Source of the DNA: Actinospica sp035493475
Lineage (GTDB): Bacteria > Actinomycetota > Actinomycetes > Streptomycetales > Catenulisporaceae
DNA: 64,000 nt
NCBI GenBank assembly: GCA_035493475.1
Contig: DATJIF010000123.1
Span: 89,426-153,425, forward strand
Reading direction: 5' to 3'
How positions within the stretch are numbered: the stretch's first letter is position 1; every line of letters starts with the position of its first letter. Positions 25,180-34,700 of the stretch are shown in pieces. The notes below the pieces were generated by a model that did not search any database, was not told where the DNA came from, and was given only the letters and a program-made list of their open reading frames with translations. The translations under genes and the position numbers were made by a program.

Positions 25180-26412
25180 ATGTCAGTCAGCGAAGTGGTG
25201 GTCACCGGACTCGGCGCGATCACGCCGCTCGGCGGGGACGTCGCCGCGACCTGGGCGGCGCTGCTGGCCGGGGAGTCCGGGATCCGGGACGAGGCGGAGG
25301 GGCTGCTCGCGGACGCCGAACTGCCCGCCACGATCGCGGCGGCGATGGCCGTCGACCCGGCGGACCGGATGAAGCCGGTGCAGGCGCGCCGGCTGGACCG
25401 GTCCCAGCAGGCGGCGCTGGTGGCCGCGGCCGAGGCGTGGGCCGACGCCGGCTCGCCGGAGGTGGATCCGGACCGGCTCGCGGCGGCGGTCGGCACCGGG
25501 ATCGGCGGTGTCACGACCCTGCTCCAGCAGGACGACGTGCTGGAGACCCGCGGAGTGCGCAAGGTCTCTCCGCGCACCGTGCCGATGCTGATGCCGAACG
25601 GTTCCGCCGCGCTGGTGAGCATCGAGTACGGAGCCCGCGCCGGGGCGTACACGCCGGTGTCCGCGTGCTCGTCCGGGGCCGAGGCGATCGCGCTCGGCGC
25701 TCGGCTGATTCGCGCGGGGGAGGCGGACGTGGTCATCGCGGGCGGTACGGAGGCCGCCATCACGCCGATCACGATCGCGGGATTCGCCCAGGCCGCCGCA
25801 CTCTCCCGGTGCGAAGGCGATCCGGCCTCCGCGTCACGTCCGTTCGCCGCCGACCGCGACGGGTTCATCCTGGGGGAGGGTGCCGCGATCGTCGTGCTCG
25901 AAAGCGCGGAGCACGCCGCCGCGCGCGGTGCCCGGGTGCACGCCGTCCTCGCGGGCGCCGGAATCGCCTCGGACGCTTACCACGTCACCGCACCGGCGCC
26001 GGACGGCAGCGGCCAGATCGCGGCGATCCGCAAGGCTCTGGCTCAGGCCGGGCTCGCTCCCGGGGACGTCAGCCACGTGAACGCGCACGCGACGGGAACG
26101 CCGGTCGGCGACGTGGCCGAGGCGGAGGCGATCAGCCAGGTGTTCGGCGACTCCATCGCCGTCACCGCGCCGAAGGCCTCGATCGGCCACCTGGTCGGCG
26201 CGGCCGGGGCGGTCGAGGCGCTGATCGCGATCCTGAGCGTCGAGAACGACGTCGTCCCGCCGACCCGGAACCTCACCGAGACGGCGATCGATCCCGAAAT
26301 CAAGCTGGACGTCGTGACCACGCGGCGCGACACCCCGCAGCGTGCCGTGCTCTCGAACTCCTTCGGCTTCGGCGGCCAGAACGTGTCGCTGATCTTCACG
26401 AAGTCGATCTAA
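25180..26412 (+). CDS. fabF: Beta-ketoacyl-ACP synthase II
   Basis: A 410-residue condensing enzyme that would elongate acyl-ACP with malonyl-ACP. The active-site Cys is C163 (SACSSGAEA), the two His are H303 (NAHATGTP) and H337 (IGHLVGAAG), and the conserved Lys is K332. The start MSVSEVVVTGLGAITPLG is typical, with GAGGG upstream. It is a lone gene under its own TetR, with no ACP, chain-length factor or reductase beside it, so it is more likely an auxiliary, inducible FabF than part of a polyketide cluster. Confidence 0.95.
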   Translation: MSVSEVVVTGLGAITPLGGDVAATWAALLAGESGIRDEAEGLLADAELPATIAAAMAVDPADRMKPVQARRLDRSQQAALVAAAEAWADAGSPEVDPDRLAAAVGTGIGGVTTLLQQDDVLETRGVRKVSPRTVPMLMPNGSAALVSIEYGARAGAYTPVSACSSGAEAIALGARLIRAGEADVVIAGGTEAAITPITIAGFAQAAALSRCEGDPASASRPFAADRDGFILGEGAAIVVLESAEHAAARGARVHAVLAGAGIASDAYHVTAPAPDGSGQIAAIRKALAQAGLAPGDVSHVNAHATGTPVGDVAEAEAISQVFGDSIAVTAPKASIGHLVGAAGAVEALIAILSVENDVVPPTRNLTETAIDPEIKLDVVTTRRDTPQRAVLSNSFGFGGQNVSLIFTKSI

Positions 26413-26876
26413 GCGTTCGGAACCGCCTTCGCGATGGCGCGCAGCACGCGTTCGTAGGCGTCGACGTCCGCTTCGTCGAACCCGTCGATAGTGTCGAGGA
26501 TCCGTCCGATCAGCGGCCCGAAGAAGCTCCAGCCGAGCGCCTTGGCCTCCTGGCTCACGATGAGCAGCACCCTGCGACGGTCGTGCGGGTCGCGCTCGCG
26601 GGCCAGCAGGCCGTGCGCTTCGAGCCGGTCGACCACGGCGGTCGTGGCGGGGGAGTTCAGCCGCAGCCGCGTGCCGAGGCGGCCCGGCGTCATCGACTCC
26701 TCGGCGCGCTCGGCGTCGAGCATCGTGATCAGGGCGCGCAGATCGGTCGGGTGCAGGCTGTGCTCGGCGGCGAACGCGGCGGCCTGCAGGTCGAGGTCCA
26801 CGGCGACCGACCGCAGCAGGTGCACCAGGCCGATCCGGGGATGCGTGGCCGACTCGTCGCCCGCATTGCGTGGCAT
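26409..26876 (-). CDS. MarR family transcriptional regulator
   Basis: A 155-residue MarR protein. The winged helix lies at about 45-110: MTPGRLGTRLRLNSPATTAVVDRLEAHGLL is followed by the wing RDPHDRRRVLLIVS. The N and C termini form the dimerisation helices. Its stop overlaps that of fabF. It is divergent from an alpha/beta hydrolase, and a perfect 25-bp palindrome lies 20 bp upstream of its ATG, so it probably represses both genes in response to a small phenolic or similar ligand. Confidence 0.93.
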   Translation of the reverse strand: MPRNAGDESATHPRIGLVHLLRSVAVDLDLQAAAFAAEHSLHPTDLRALITMLDAERAEESMTPGRLGTRLRLNSPATTAVVDRLEAHGLLARERDPHDRRRVLLIVSQEAKALGWSFFGPLIGRILDTIDGFDEADVDAYERVLRAIAKAVPNA

Positions 26877-26888
26877 CCGCTACCCCAC

Positions 26889-26894
26889 TATTCT
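26889..26894 (+). promoter_or_regulatory. -10 element of the hydrolase gene
   Basis: TATTCT ends 8 bp before the hydrolase GTG at 26903, so the transcript would be leaderless. The MarR palindrome starts 2 bp downstream. Confidence 0.5.
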
Positions 26895-26896
26895 CT

Positions 26897-26921
26897 CGAT
26901 GAGTGAGCTACTCACTCATCG
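26897..26921. promoter_or_regulatory. MarR operator overlapping the hydrolase start codon
   Basis: A perfect 11-3-11 inverted repeat, CGATGAGTGAG-CTA-CTCACTCATCG. The GTG start of the hydrolase (26903) lies inside the left arm, so the operator also encodes the first residues of the enzyme. Confidence 0.85.
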
Positions 26922-27763
26922 ATACTACTGCCTTCGACGCCGCCTACGACACGCTCATCGCCCGCTGGGATGTTCCCGTAGAGCCCATCGACGTGCCCAC
27001 GCGGTTCGGCGTGACGCGCGTGAACGCCTGCGGACCGCACGACGCGCCGCCCCTCGTCCTGCTGCACGGCGGCCGCGGCAACTCAGCCTCCTGGTACGCG
27101 AACGCCGCCGCGCTCGCCCGAACCCGACGCGTCTACGCCCCGGACACCATCGGCGACCCCGGCCGCAGCCGCAACACCGGCGATCCGGTCCGTACGCGCC
27201 GTGACCTGCTGGACTGGCTGGCCGGTCTCCTCGCCGAGCTCAAGATCGAACGCACGGACCTGTGCGGCCACTCCTTCGGCGCCTGGCTGGCCCTGACGCA
27301 CACCCTGCACGCGCCACGCGGCAGCGTCGGCCGACTCGCCCTGCTCGACCCGACGCAATGCTTCGCCGGATTCGCCCCCGCCTGCCTGTGGCACGCCTTG
27401 CCGACGATGCTCCGCCCGTCCCGGGGCAACGACGGATACCTGCGCTGGGAGACCGGCGGCGCCGAACTCGATCCCGACTGGCTCGCCGTGCAGCGGCTGT
27501 CCGCGACGGTCCCGACCGGCAGGATCATCCCCGGTCAGCGGCCGAAGCGAGCGGACCTCGAGGTGTTGGACGTGCCGGTACTCGTCCTGCTCGCCGAACG
27601 CAGCCGCGTGCACGACATCGACACCGTCGCCCGGCGCGCCAGCAGCACCCTGCCACGCGCCGTCGTCCACACCCTCCCCGGCGTCTCCCACCACATGCTC
27701 CCGTTCACGCGGGCCGAGGAGCTGAACGAGCAGCTCACGGACTTCTTCGCCGCCGACGCGTAA
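26903..27763 (+). CDS. Alpha/beta hydrolase
   Basis: A 286-residue cytosolic alpha/beta hydrolase. The oxyanion motif is HGGRGN, the nucleophile elbow is GHSFG (Ser), and the C-terminal His is in GVSHHMLP. An aromatic-lined cap domain lies at about 160-210. No other in-frame start is available nearby, so GTG 26903 inside the MarR palindrome is used. Divergence from MarR suggests the enzyme degrades the ligand that MarR senses. Substrate unknown. Confidence 0.9.
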   Translation: MSYSLIDTTAFDAAYDTLIARWDVPVEPIDVPTRFGVTRVNACGPHDAPPLVLLHGGRGNSASWYANAAALARTRRVYAPDTIGDPGRSRNTGDPVRTRRDLLDWLAGLLAELKIERTDLCGHSFGAWLALTHTLHAPRGSVGRLALLDPTQCFAGFAPACLWHALPTMLRPSRGNDGYLRWETGGAELDPDWLAVQRLSATVPTGRIIPGQRPKRADLEVLDVPVLVLLAERSRVHDIDTVARRASSTLPRAVVHTLPGVSHHMLPFTRAEELNEQLTDFFAADA

Positions 27764-27847
27764 CCCGAATGGCCGTACCCCGGTAGGCGGTGCGCGCCGG
27801 GGCGGCCGAGGCTCGAGGCGTACGGCTTGTCACGCAGAAGGGATCCG

Positions 27848-28192
27848 ATGGCGATGAGCGACATCCTCGGGAGTCTGCTGTCCCAGGTCACCAAGAGCGA
27901 CGGCCTCAAGGGTCTGGTCTCCAAGCTGATGGAGGGCGGCCTCGGCGACCAGGTGAAGTCCTGGATCGCACCCGGCAGCAACCAGCCGGTCAGCGCCGAC
28001 CAGGTCAAGGACGCGCTGGGGCAGGAGCAGGTCAACAAGCTCGCCGAGCAGGCCGGGACCACGCCGGACGAGGCGGCCTCGCAGCTCGCGCAGAAGCTGC
28101 CCAACGCGGTGGACCAGCTCACCCCGGACGGCACCGTGCCCAGCGCCGACTCCGTCAAGGACCAGGTGGGCAAGCTGTTCAGCAGCCACTGA
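27848..28192 (+). CDS. YidB-family (DUF937) protein
   Basis: A 114-residue YidB-like protein. The hallmark is a repeated short helix pattern with conserved Gly: GSLLSQV, GLKGLVSKLMEGGLGDQVKSWIAPGSNQPVS, then a segment DQVKDALGQEQVNKLAEQAG with the typical VS-DQV spacing. The role of the family is unknown. The ATG at 27848 has AAGGGA at good spacing. A hairpin follows the stop. Confidence 0.88.
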   Translation: MAMSDILGSLLSQVTKSDGLKGLVSKLMEGGLGDQVKSWIAPGSNQPVSADQVKDALGQEQVNKLAEQAGTTPDEAASQLAQKLPNAVDQLTPDGTVPSADSVKDQVGKLFSSH

Positions 28193-28209
28193 GCGCGGAC
28201 GACGAAGGT

Positions 28210-28240
28210 GTGGCGCCGCCGGTCAGTCCTGCGGCGCCAC
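28210..28240. terminator. Bidirectional hairpin terminator
   Basis: GTGGCGCCGC (28210-28219) pairs with GCGGCGCCAC (28231-28240) around an 11-nt loop. It lies after yidB and overlaps the last codons of the convergent carboxypeptidase gene. Confidence 0.65.
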
Positions 28241-29149
28241 GCGGTCCGCCAACTGCTTCGCGGCGTCCAGACCGGCCGTGACCAGGTTCGAGCCGTGCTG
28301 CCCGAGCACGACGCCGATCAGCGTCACGTCGCCGCTCGACGTGTGCCGCTCGGACCGGAACATGAAGCAGCCCCCGGCCGCGTCGTCCGAACCGGTCTTC
28401 ATGCCGACGAACCCGTCCTCGCCGAGCAGCGCGTCCGTGTTGGTTATCTCCCCGGCGACCGGCAGCGAGTAGCTGCGGGTCGCCATCATCGCGGCGAGCG
28501 TCGGGTCCTGCGCGACCACCCGCGCCAAACGCAGCTGATCGACGGCCGTCGACACCGTGCCCGTGTCGAATCCGCTCGGATCGGTATAGGTCGTGTCGGA
28601 CATGCCCAGCGACTGCGCGGTGCGGTTCATCTCGGCTACGAAGGCTGAGACGCTGCCGTCGATCTCGCGCGCGGCGAGGACGGCGACATTGTTCGCGGAC
28701 GGCAGCAGGATCGCCATCAGCGCCTCCCGCTCCGTGAGCTCCTCACCAGCGCTCACGTCGACGACGGACTGATCCTCACGCCGCCGCGCCGCGGTGTCCA
28801 CGACATCGCTCTCACTGACCGAGAACGTCGGCCCGCTCTCGCCCGCACTCAGCGGATAGTGCTTGAGCACGAGGTACGCGGTCATCACCTTCGCCACGCT
28901 GGCTATCGGCACCGGCCCCTCATCCGGGCTCGCCGCCACCTGGCCGTCACCGAGCACGTACGCGCCCTGCCCGACCTGCGGCCAGCCGTCCGTCGACAGC
29001 ACTGTCGCCTGCGAGTCGCCGCGCAGGTGGACGGCCGCCGCGATCCCCGTTGCCGCGAGCACGAGGGCCAGCAGCATCCCGAGCACCGGGCGACGGCCCC
29101 GCCCCTGTCGGACCGTCGCCCCGTGCCGAGGCTGCACTGTCGTGGTCAT
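28223..29149 (-). CDS. D-alanyl-D-alanine carboxypeptidase (S11 family)
   Basis: A 308-residue low-molecular-weight penicillin-binding protein that would trim peptidoglycan stem peptides. An N-terminal membrane anchor or signal (about 21-41) exports it. All three motifs are present: SxxK as SVAK (S84-K87), SxN as SAN (S151-N153) and KTG (K251-G253). There is no C-terminal beta domain, so it is a short version. It is a single gene with a hairpin at its end. Confidence 0.92.
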   Translation of the reverse strand: MTTTVQPRHGATVRQGRGRRPVLGMLLALVLAATGIAAAVHLRGDSQATVLSTDGWPQVGQGAYVLGDGQVAASPDEGPVPIASVAKVMTAYLVLKHYPLSAGESGPTFSVSESDVVDTAARRREDQSVVDVSAGEELTEREALMAILLPSANNVAVLAAREIDGSVSAFVAEMNRTAQSLGMSDTTYTDPSGFDTGTVSTAVDQLRLARVVAQDPTLAAMMATRSYSLPVAGEITNTDALLGEDGFVGMKTGSDDAAGGCFMFRSERHTSSGDVTLIGVVLGQHGSNLVTAGLDAAKQLADRVAPQD

Positions 29150-29277
29150 GCCGACCAGTCAAGGCGGCGTGACGTTGCCGGCGTGTATGTGCTTTTCGAT
29201 ACGCGGACGATATGCGCCGCGGCTCAGACAACCCAGAGCGAGCCGTCGTTGTTCTGGCGAGTCCGGACACCGGCCGG

Positions 29278-30432
29278 TCAGCCGTCGAGCCCCCGCAGCG
29301 ACTGCCGCACGCGCGCTGCCTGCCGGGTCAGGTGGTCGCGTTCGGGCACGTTCGTGGCGGCGCGGGAGGCCTCGGCGTAGAGCTCGGCGGCCTGCTTGAG
29401 ATCGCCCGCGCGCTCGGTGAGGTGGGCGCGAACGGCCGTGTGGCGCGGCAGTTCCGGATCCAGCCCGGCCAGCGCGCGCAGTCCGGCGTGCGGGCCGTCC
29501 GCCTCACCGACCGCCACCGCGCGGTTGAGCCGCACGACCGGACTGTCCGTCAGTTTGAGCAGTTCGTCGTACCACTCGACGATCTGCACCCAGTCCGTCT
29601 CGTCCGTGCTCAGCGCGTCCGCGTGCAGGGCAGCGATCGCGGCCTGCGCCTGGTACTCGCCGAGCCGGTCGCGGGCCAGTGCGGCCTGGAGTATCGCCAC
29701 GCCCTCCGCGATGAGCCCGGTGTCCCAGCGGGACCGGTCCTGCTCGGCGAGCGGCACGAGGCGGCCGTCCGGGCCGGTGCGCGATGCGCGGCGGGCATGG
29801 TGCAGCAGCATCAGCGCGAGCAGGCCCGACGCCTCGGGTTCGTCGGTCGCGGCGGCGAGCTGCCGGGTGAGCCGGATCGCCTCGGCGGCCAGGTCGACGT
29901 CCCCGCTGTAGCCCTCGTTGAAGACCAGGTAGAGCACGCGCAGCACGGTCGCCACGTCGCCCGGCCGGTCGAGCGGCAGCCCCGTGATCCGCCGCTTGGC
30001 CCGGCTGATCCGCTGCGCCATCGTCGCCTCGGGCACCAGATAGGCCGTGGCGATCTGGCGCGTCGTCAGGCCGCCGACGGCGCGCAGCGTCAGGGCGACG
30101 GCCGAGCCGGGGGACAGGGACGGATGGGCGCACAGGAAGTAGAGCCACAGCGAGTCGTCCGCGCCGGTCACCGGGCCGGCCGGGGGCTCCACCTCGACGG
30201 CGAGTTCCCGGCCCCGGCGCGAGGCCTGCGCCCGCGTGGCGTCGACGAACCTGCGCCACGCGGCCGTGACCAGCCAGCCCTTCGGGTCCCGCGGCGGATC
30301 GTCCGGCCACGTCTCCAGGGCGCGGATCACGGCCTCCTGCACGGCGTCCTCGGCCGACGCGAAATCCGCTCCGCGCCGGACGAGGACGCCGATCACCGCG
30401 GGGACGAGCTCCCGCAGCAGCGGTTCGTTCAC
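29278..30432 (-). CDS. ECF42-type RNA polymerase sigma factor with C-terminal TPR-like extension
   Basis: A 384-residue sigma factor. Region 2 is at about 5-75 (SAEDAVQEAVIRALETWP; AAWRRFVDATR), region 4 at about 110-165 (LRAVGGLTTRQIATAYLVPEATMAQRISRAKRRI). An extension of about 200 helical residues contains the family segment YLVFNEGYSG and a TPR-like end. The ECF42 group has this architecture and is encoded with YCII/DGPF proteins, as here. The GTG start overlaps the upstream YCII stop (GTGA, 30429-30432). Confidence 0.92.
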   Translation of the reverse strand: MNEPLLRELVPAVIGVLVRRGADFASAEDAVQEAVIRALETWPDDPPRDPKGWLVTAAWRRFVDATRAQASRRGRELAVEVEPPAGPVTGADDSLWLYFLCAHPSLSPGSAVALTLRAVGGLTTRQIATAYLVPEATMAQRISRAKRRITGLPLDRPGDVATVLRVLYLVFNEGYSGDVDLAAEAIRLTRQLAAATDEPEASGLLALMLLHHARRASRTGPDGRLVPLAEQDRSRWDTGLIAEGVAILQAALARDRLGEYQAQAAIAALHADALSTDETDWVQIVEWYDELLKLTDSPVVRLNRAVAVGEADGPHAGLRALAGLDPELPRHTAVRAHLTERAGDLKQAAELYAEASRAATNVPERDHLTRQAARVRQSLRGLDG

Positions 30433-30836
30433 TCTGTCACCGTGGGCATCTCGGTGAGGAACGGGCGCAGCTCGAGCCACTCGTGGATCGGCTCGCCGTT
30501 CGCACCCGGCGCCGCGGACAGCTCGGCGGCCAGTTCGAGCGCCCGCTCGTAGCTGTCGACGTCGATCACCATCCAGCCGGCGATCAGGTCCTTCGTCTCC
30601 GGGAACGGGCCGTCCACGACGGGGGCGCCGGTCTCCGCGTCCGAGCGGACGAAGGTGCCCTGCGGGGAGAGCGCCTCGCCGCCGGCGTACTCGCCGGTCG
30701 TCTCCAGCCGCGCCGCGAAATCCCGCATGTACTTGATGTGCGCCGAGACCTCCTCCGGCGTCCACTGGTCCATCGGCACGTCGTTGACCGCGGCCGGGGC
30801 GCCCCGGTAGTGCTTGAGCAGCAGGTACTTCGCCAT
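30429..30836 (-). CDS. YCII-related (DGPF-domain) protein, ECF42 partner
   Basis: A 135-residue YCII-related protein. The fold is a ferredoxin-like barrel; the eponymous DGPF motif is in VVDGPFPETKDLIAGW, and the first strand MAKYLLLKHYRG is typical. In ECF42 loci such proteins are co-expressed with, and usually under control of, the sigma factor; their reaction is unknown. There is a strong AGGAGG site before the ATG at 30836, and translational coupling to the sigma gene. An ECF42-like promoter lies 49-75 bp upstream of the start codon. Confidence 0.93.
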   Translation of the reverse strand: MAKYLLLKHYRGAPAAVNDVPMDQWTPEEVSAHIKYMRDFAARLETTGEYAGGEALSPQGTFVRSDAETGAPVVDGPFPETKDLIAGWMVIDVDSYERALELAAELSAAPGANGEPIHEWLELRPFLTEMPTVTE

Positions 30837-30884
30837 GATGTCCTCCTCGTGTCGTCGGGTCCCATTGTGGACTCGCAACCCTGG

Positions 30885-30911
30885 GACGGAGCCGACCCGG
30901 CGTTCTCGACA
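30885..30911 (-). promoter_or_regulatory. ECF42-type promoter (TGTCGA - 17 bp - CGTC)
   Basis: On the minus strand TGTCGA (30911-30906) is followed after 17 bp by CGTC (30888-30885). The ECF42 group is reported to recognise TGTCGA at -35 and CG(A/T)C at -10. It drives the YCII-sigma operon, implying autoregulation. Confidence 0.75.
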
Positions 30912-30938
30912 TCCCCGACGGAGCAATCCCAAGATTTT

Positions 30939-30968
30939 TTCGACAGCCGGGGTTCGGATCGTGATACT
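30939..30968 (+). promoter_or_regulatory. Promoter of the leaderless 135-residue gene
   Basis: TTCGAC (30939-30944), an 18-bp spacer and GATACT (30963-30968); the GTG start at 30975 falls at the predicted transcription start. Confidence 0.5.
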
Positions 30969-30974
30969 GGCTCG

Positions 30975-31382
30975 GTGAATGACGCGGGCATTGAGTGGGG
31001 CGGGCGGCGCGAGACGCCGGCGACGCAGAGCGAGGAGCGGTTCGCCGCCGCGCTGGAGGCACTGTCTCCGGGCCTGGATTACTGGCTCCACCACGACGGA
31101 CGCGGCGACTGGCTGCTGGTGTCGTGGGACTTCGTCGAGGAGAACACGGTGCGCGCCACGCTGCGGCTGGACGTCGACGAGTCGGGTTTCCGCGGCGGCT
31201 GGAGCCCGTCGCTGCTGAACTGGGACGACGGCATGCGCGCCGAGGACGCCGAGATCAGCACGGTCGGGCCGGACGGCGTGAGCGAGGCGACGAAGGACCG
31301 GTCGCCGGAGGAGCTCGCCGAGGCGGCGGCCCTGTGGTTCGCCGACCACCAGAGCCGGTGGACGTGGTCGGGCAAGAAGTAG
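30975..31382 (+). CDS. Small uncharacterised protein
   Basis: A 135-residue acidic, Trp-rich soluble protein with no signal peptide or known motif. It looks folded (alternating strand pattern, LLVSWDFVEENTVRATLRLDVD), and the C-terminal segment SPEELAEAAALWFADHQSRWTW is amphipathic. The GTG start at 30975 fits a leaderless transcript from the promoter just upstream. It is divergent from the YCII-ECF42 operon, so the intergenic region serves both. No function can be assigned. Confidence 0.7.
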   Translation: MNDAGIEWGGRRETPATQSEERFAAALEALSPGLDYWLHHDGRGDWLLVSWDFVEENTVRATLRLDVDESGFRGGWSPSLLNWDDGMRAEDAEISTVGPDGVSEATKDRSPEELAEAAALWFADHQSRWTWSGKK

Positions 31383-31408
31383 TCGGACGATAGCGCCGCC
31401 CTGCCCTC

Positions 31409-31430
31409 CTCCACCCCCCTGTGAGTGGAG
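31409..31430. terminator. Weak hairpin after the 135-residue gene
   Basis: CTCCAC (31409-31414) pairs with GTGGAG (31425-31430) around a 10-nt loop, 27 bp downstream of the stop; flanking bases extend it imperfectly. Confidence 0.4.
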
Positions 31431-31471
31431 GGAGCAGAGCGGATCGCTACTCACGGCCGGGTGGTGGTGGT

Positions 31472-31666
31472 CTACCGCTCCGTCGGGGCACGTCGCTCCG
31501 CGGCGAGTGCGTAGGTGTCCGGCCGTCTCGCTGATCTCATGGGATCCCTTTCGCTCAAGTGGGGCGGCTCGCCGTTCGGGCCCGTCACGCGGCGGATCCC
31601 CCGGTGCGTGCCGACCTCGAACTGCGAGCCGAAGTCCACTCTGCGTCGCCGACATCTACGCTTCAT
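31472..31666 (-). CDS. Possible small ORF in the SARP upstream region
   Basis: The 343 bp between 31382 and the SARP start are otherwise empty. On the minus strand a 64-codon frame has strong G/C third-position bias (VDFGSQFEVGTHRGIRRVTG), an ATG with AGAGGA just upstream, and a clean stop. Product unknown, highly basic. It may be a real small gene or a remnant of a larger one. Confidence 0.35.
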   Translation of the reverse strand: MKRRCRRRRVDFGSQFEVGTHRGIRRVTGPNGEPPHLSERDPMRSARRPDTYALAAERRAPTER

Positions 31667-31725
31667 CTATCCTCTGCGGAGGCACCCGCGTCCGCGGGGG
31701 TCGTCAGGAGCGGGAGCGGCCGGTC

Positions 31726-34700
31726 GTGCAGTTCGAGATCTTGGGTCCGATGCGGGTGACGGTTTCCGGGCAGCCTGTGCGGATCGGATCGGCGCGACAG
31801 CGGGCGGTGCTCGCCGTGCTGCTGCTCTCGGCGGGGCGCTCCGTCTCGGTGGAACGGCTCATCGACGCCGTGTGGGGCGCGCAACCGGCCGACAGCGCGC
31901 TGAACCTCGTGCGCACGTATGTCTGGCGGCTGCGATCGCTGCTGACCGAGGACGGCGAGTCGCGGCTGACGACCGAGCCGTCCGGATACCTGCTGCGGGT
32001 GCGGCCGGGTGAACTGGACCTGTCCGAGTTCGAGCGGCAGGCGGCGGACGGCCGGGCCGCGGCGGCGCGCGGAAACGAGGCTGCGGCCGCGGTCCATCTG
32101 CGTGCGGCGCTGGATCTGTGGCGCGGCGAACCGCTCGAGGACGTGACGCTGCACGGCGCCGACCTGGCTGCCGAGACGCTGCGGCTGACCGAGGCGCGAG
32201 TGGCCGCGCTGGAGGAGCGTATCGAAGCCGACCTGGCCCTCGGCAGGCACGAGGACCTGATCGGCGAGCTGATGCAGCGTGCCGCGCAGGACCCGCTGCG
32301 GGAGCGGATCGCGGGCTCGCTGATGCTGGCCTGCTACCGCGCCGGACGCCAGGCCGACGCCCTGCGCGCGTACCAATCGCTGCGGACCACGCTCGTCGAG
32401 GAACTCGGCCTCGAACCCGGCCCGGCCATCCGCGAGCTGCACGACCGAATATTGAAGGCCGATCCGGACCTGCTGGCGGGCCGCGTCACGACCCGGTCGA
32501 CCGCGCGGCGCACGCCTCGACAACTGCCCGCCGCGCCCCGGCACTTCACCGGCCGCGGCGAGGAACTCCACGCCCTGACCGCGCTCGTCCAGGAGGGCGA
32601 CGAGGCGGTCGGCACCTTCGTGATCTGCGCGATCGACGGCATGGGCGGCGTCGGCAAGACCGCGCTCGCGCTGCACGCCGCGCACCAGCTCGCCGATCAG
32701 TACCCGGACGGTCAGCTGTTCCTGGACATGCACGGCTACACGAAGGGCCTGGAGCCGCGCGACCCCGCCGACGCGCTCGCGGTGGTCCTCCAGTCGCTCG
32801 GCATCCCGGCGCGCCAGATCCCGCCCGCGCTCGACGCCCGCGCGGCCCTCTACCGCGACTGGCTCGCCGACACCCGAACCCTGATCGTGCTCGACAACGT
32901 CGCGAACGAGGAGCAGATCCGGCCGCTGCTGCCCGGAAGCGGCCGCTGCACGGTGCTGATCACGAGCCGTACCCGGCTGCGGTCCCTCGACGACGCGCAC
33001 ACCGTGCCGCTGGACCTACTGCCGCCCGACCTGGCCGTCGCGCTGCTGCGGGTGATGGCCGGACCCGCGCACAGCACCGTCGACGACGCCGAGTTCGCGC
33101 CGATCGCAGAACTGTGCGGCCGACTCCCGCTCGCGCTGCGCATCGCGGGCGGCCTGCTGCGGCACCGTCCCGCGTGGACCGCGAAGCATCTGGCCGACAA
33201 GCTGCGGGAGGGTCGTCCCGGGCTCGGGCTCTTCCAGGACGGTGAGCGTGACCTGACCGTCGTGTTCGAGCTCTCCTATCGAGCGCTGCCCGAACGCCGG
33301 CAACTGTTGTTCCGTCGCCTCGGCCTGCTGCCCGGCCCGGACACCGACGAATACGCCGTCGCCGCACTGCTGGAATGCACCCCGGACGAGGCCGAGCGTT
33401 CCCTGCAGAGCCTGGTGGACCATCACCTGCTGACCGAGCCGACCCCCGGCCGCTACCGGATGCACGACCTGATCCGGCAGCACGCGACGACCCTCGCCGA
33501 GCAGGACCCGGCCGCCGAGCGTGCCGCCGCGCTGAACCGGCTGACGGACTACTACCAGTACACTGCCGAGCGCGCGGACACCCGGATCGCGCGCTATCCC
33601 CGGGCCCCGCTGCCCGAGCATCCGGCCCCGGCCCTCGACCTCACCGACACCGAGCGGGCCTACGCGTGGCTGCGGGCGGAACGGGCCAACCTCGAAGCCT
33701 GCTTCCAGCGCGCCGTCGCCGAGGCCCGGGACGACCGCGTCGTCGCGCTGTCCGCCGGCCTCGAGGAGATCGTGCGCGAGGACGGTCCGCTGTCCTACGC
33801 CGTGTCCTTGTTCACCGCCGCGTCCAAGGCCGCGGAACGCCTCGGCGACGCCGGCCTGCGTGCCAGGACCCTGACTCAGCTCGGCGGGTTCCAGGCGATC
33901 GCCAGTGAATTCTCCGGCGCGCTGTCGAGTCTCGGCCAGGCCGTCGCGCTGTACGTCGAGGCGGACGACCGGCGCGGGCTGGCCTGGGCCCGCACCGAGT
34001 GGAGCGTGGCGCTGCGCGTGACCGGCGAGCTGGACGGCGCGCAACGGCTGCTCGAGGAGTCGATCGCCGCGTTCGCCGAACTCGGAGAACCGCTCGGCCA
34101 GGCCGTCGGCCTCGCGGAACTCGGCCTCACCCGCTACCTGATCGGCGGCGTGGCCGGCGCGATCGAGGACCTCGCGGAGTCGCTGCGGCTCTACCGGCTG
34201 CTGGGGGAGCCGCGCGGCCAGGCGCACGTCCTGTGCAACCTCGGCGGCATGCGGCACACCGTCGGCGACCTGCAGGGTTCGATGAAGGACCTCGAGGAGG
34301 CGCTCGCCCTCTACCGGGCGGTCGGCAACCGCATCGGCGAGGCGAACACGCTGGTCGAGCAGGCCTCCGTGTTCCGGATGGCCGGCGACCTGAGAGCGGC
34401 GCTGCACGCCGTGGACGGCGGCCTGCGGCTCTACCAGGAGAACCGCAGGCGACTCGGCCAGGCCATCGCCTGGCACAGCCGCGCCGCGATCATGCAGGAG
34501 GCGGGCGACCTGGCCGGGGCGCTGGAGGACTTCGAGAGCTCGCTGACCGTGTTCCGCGAGGTCGGCGCGCGCGGAAACCAGGCGTGGGTGCTCAACGGCT
34601 ACGCGGCGGCCGTGCGGGAGTCCGGCGACCCGACCCGTGCGCTGGCCATGTACCGCGAGGCCCTCGACCTCGCGCGCGAGTCCGCCATGCGCGAGGAGCA

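Noticed and set aside
25180..26412. fabF as evidence of a polyketide or fatty-acid biosynthetic cluster
   Set aside because: No ACP, chain-length factor, acyltransferase, ketoreductase or cyclase gene lies within 10 kb on either side.
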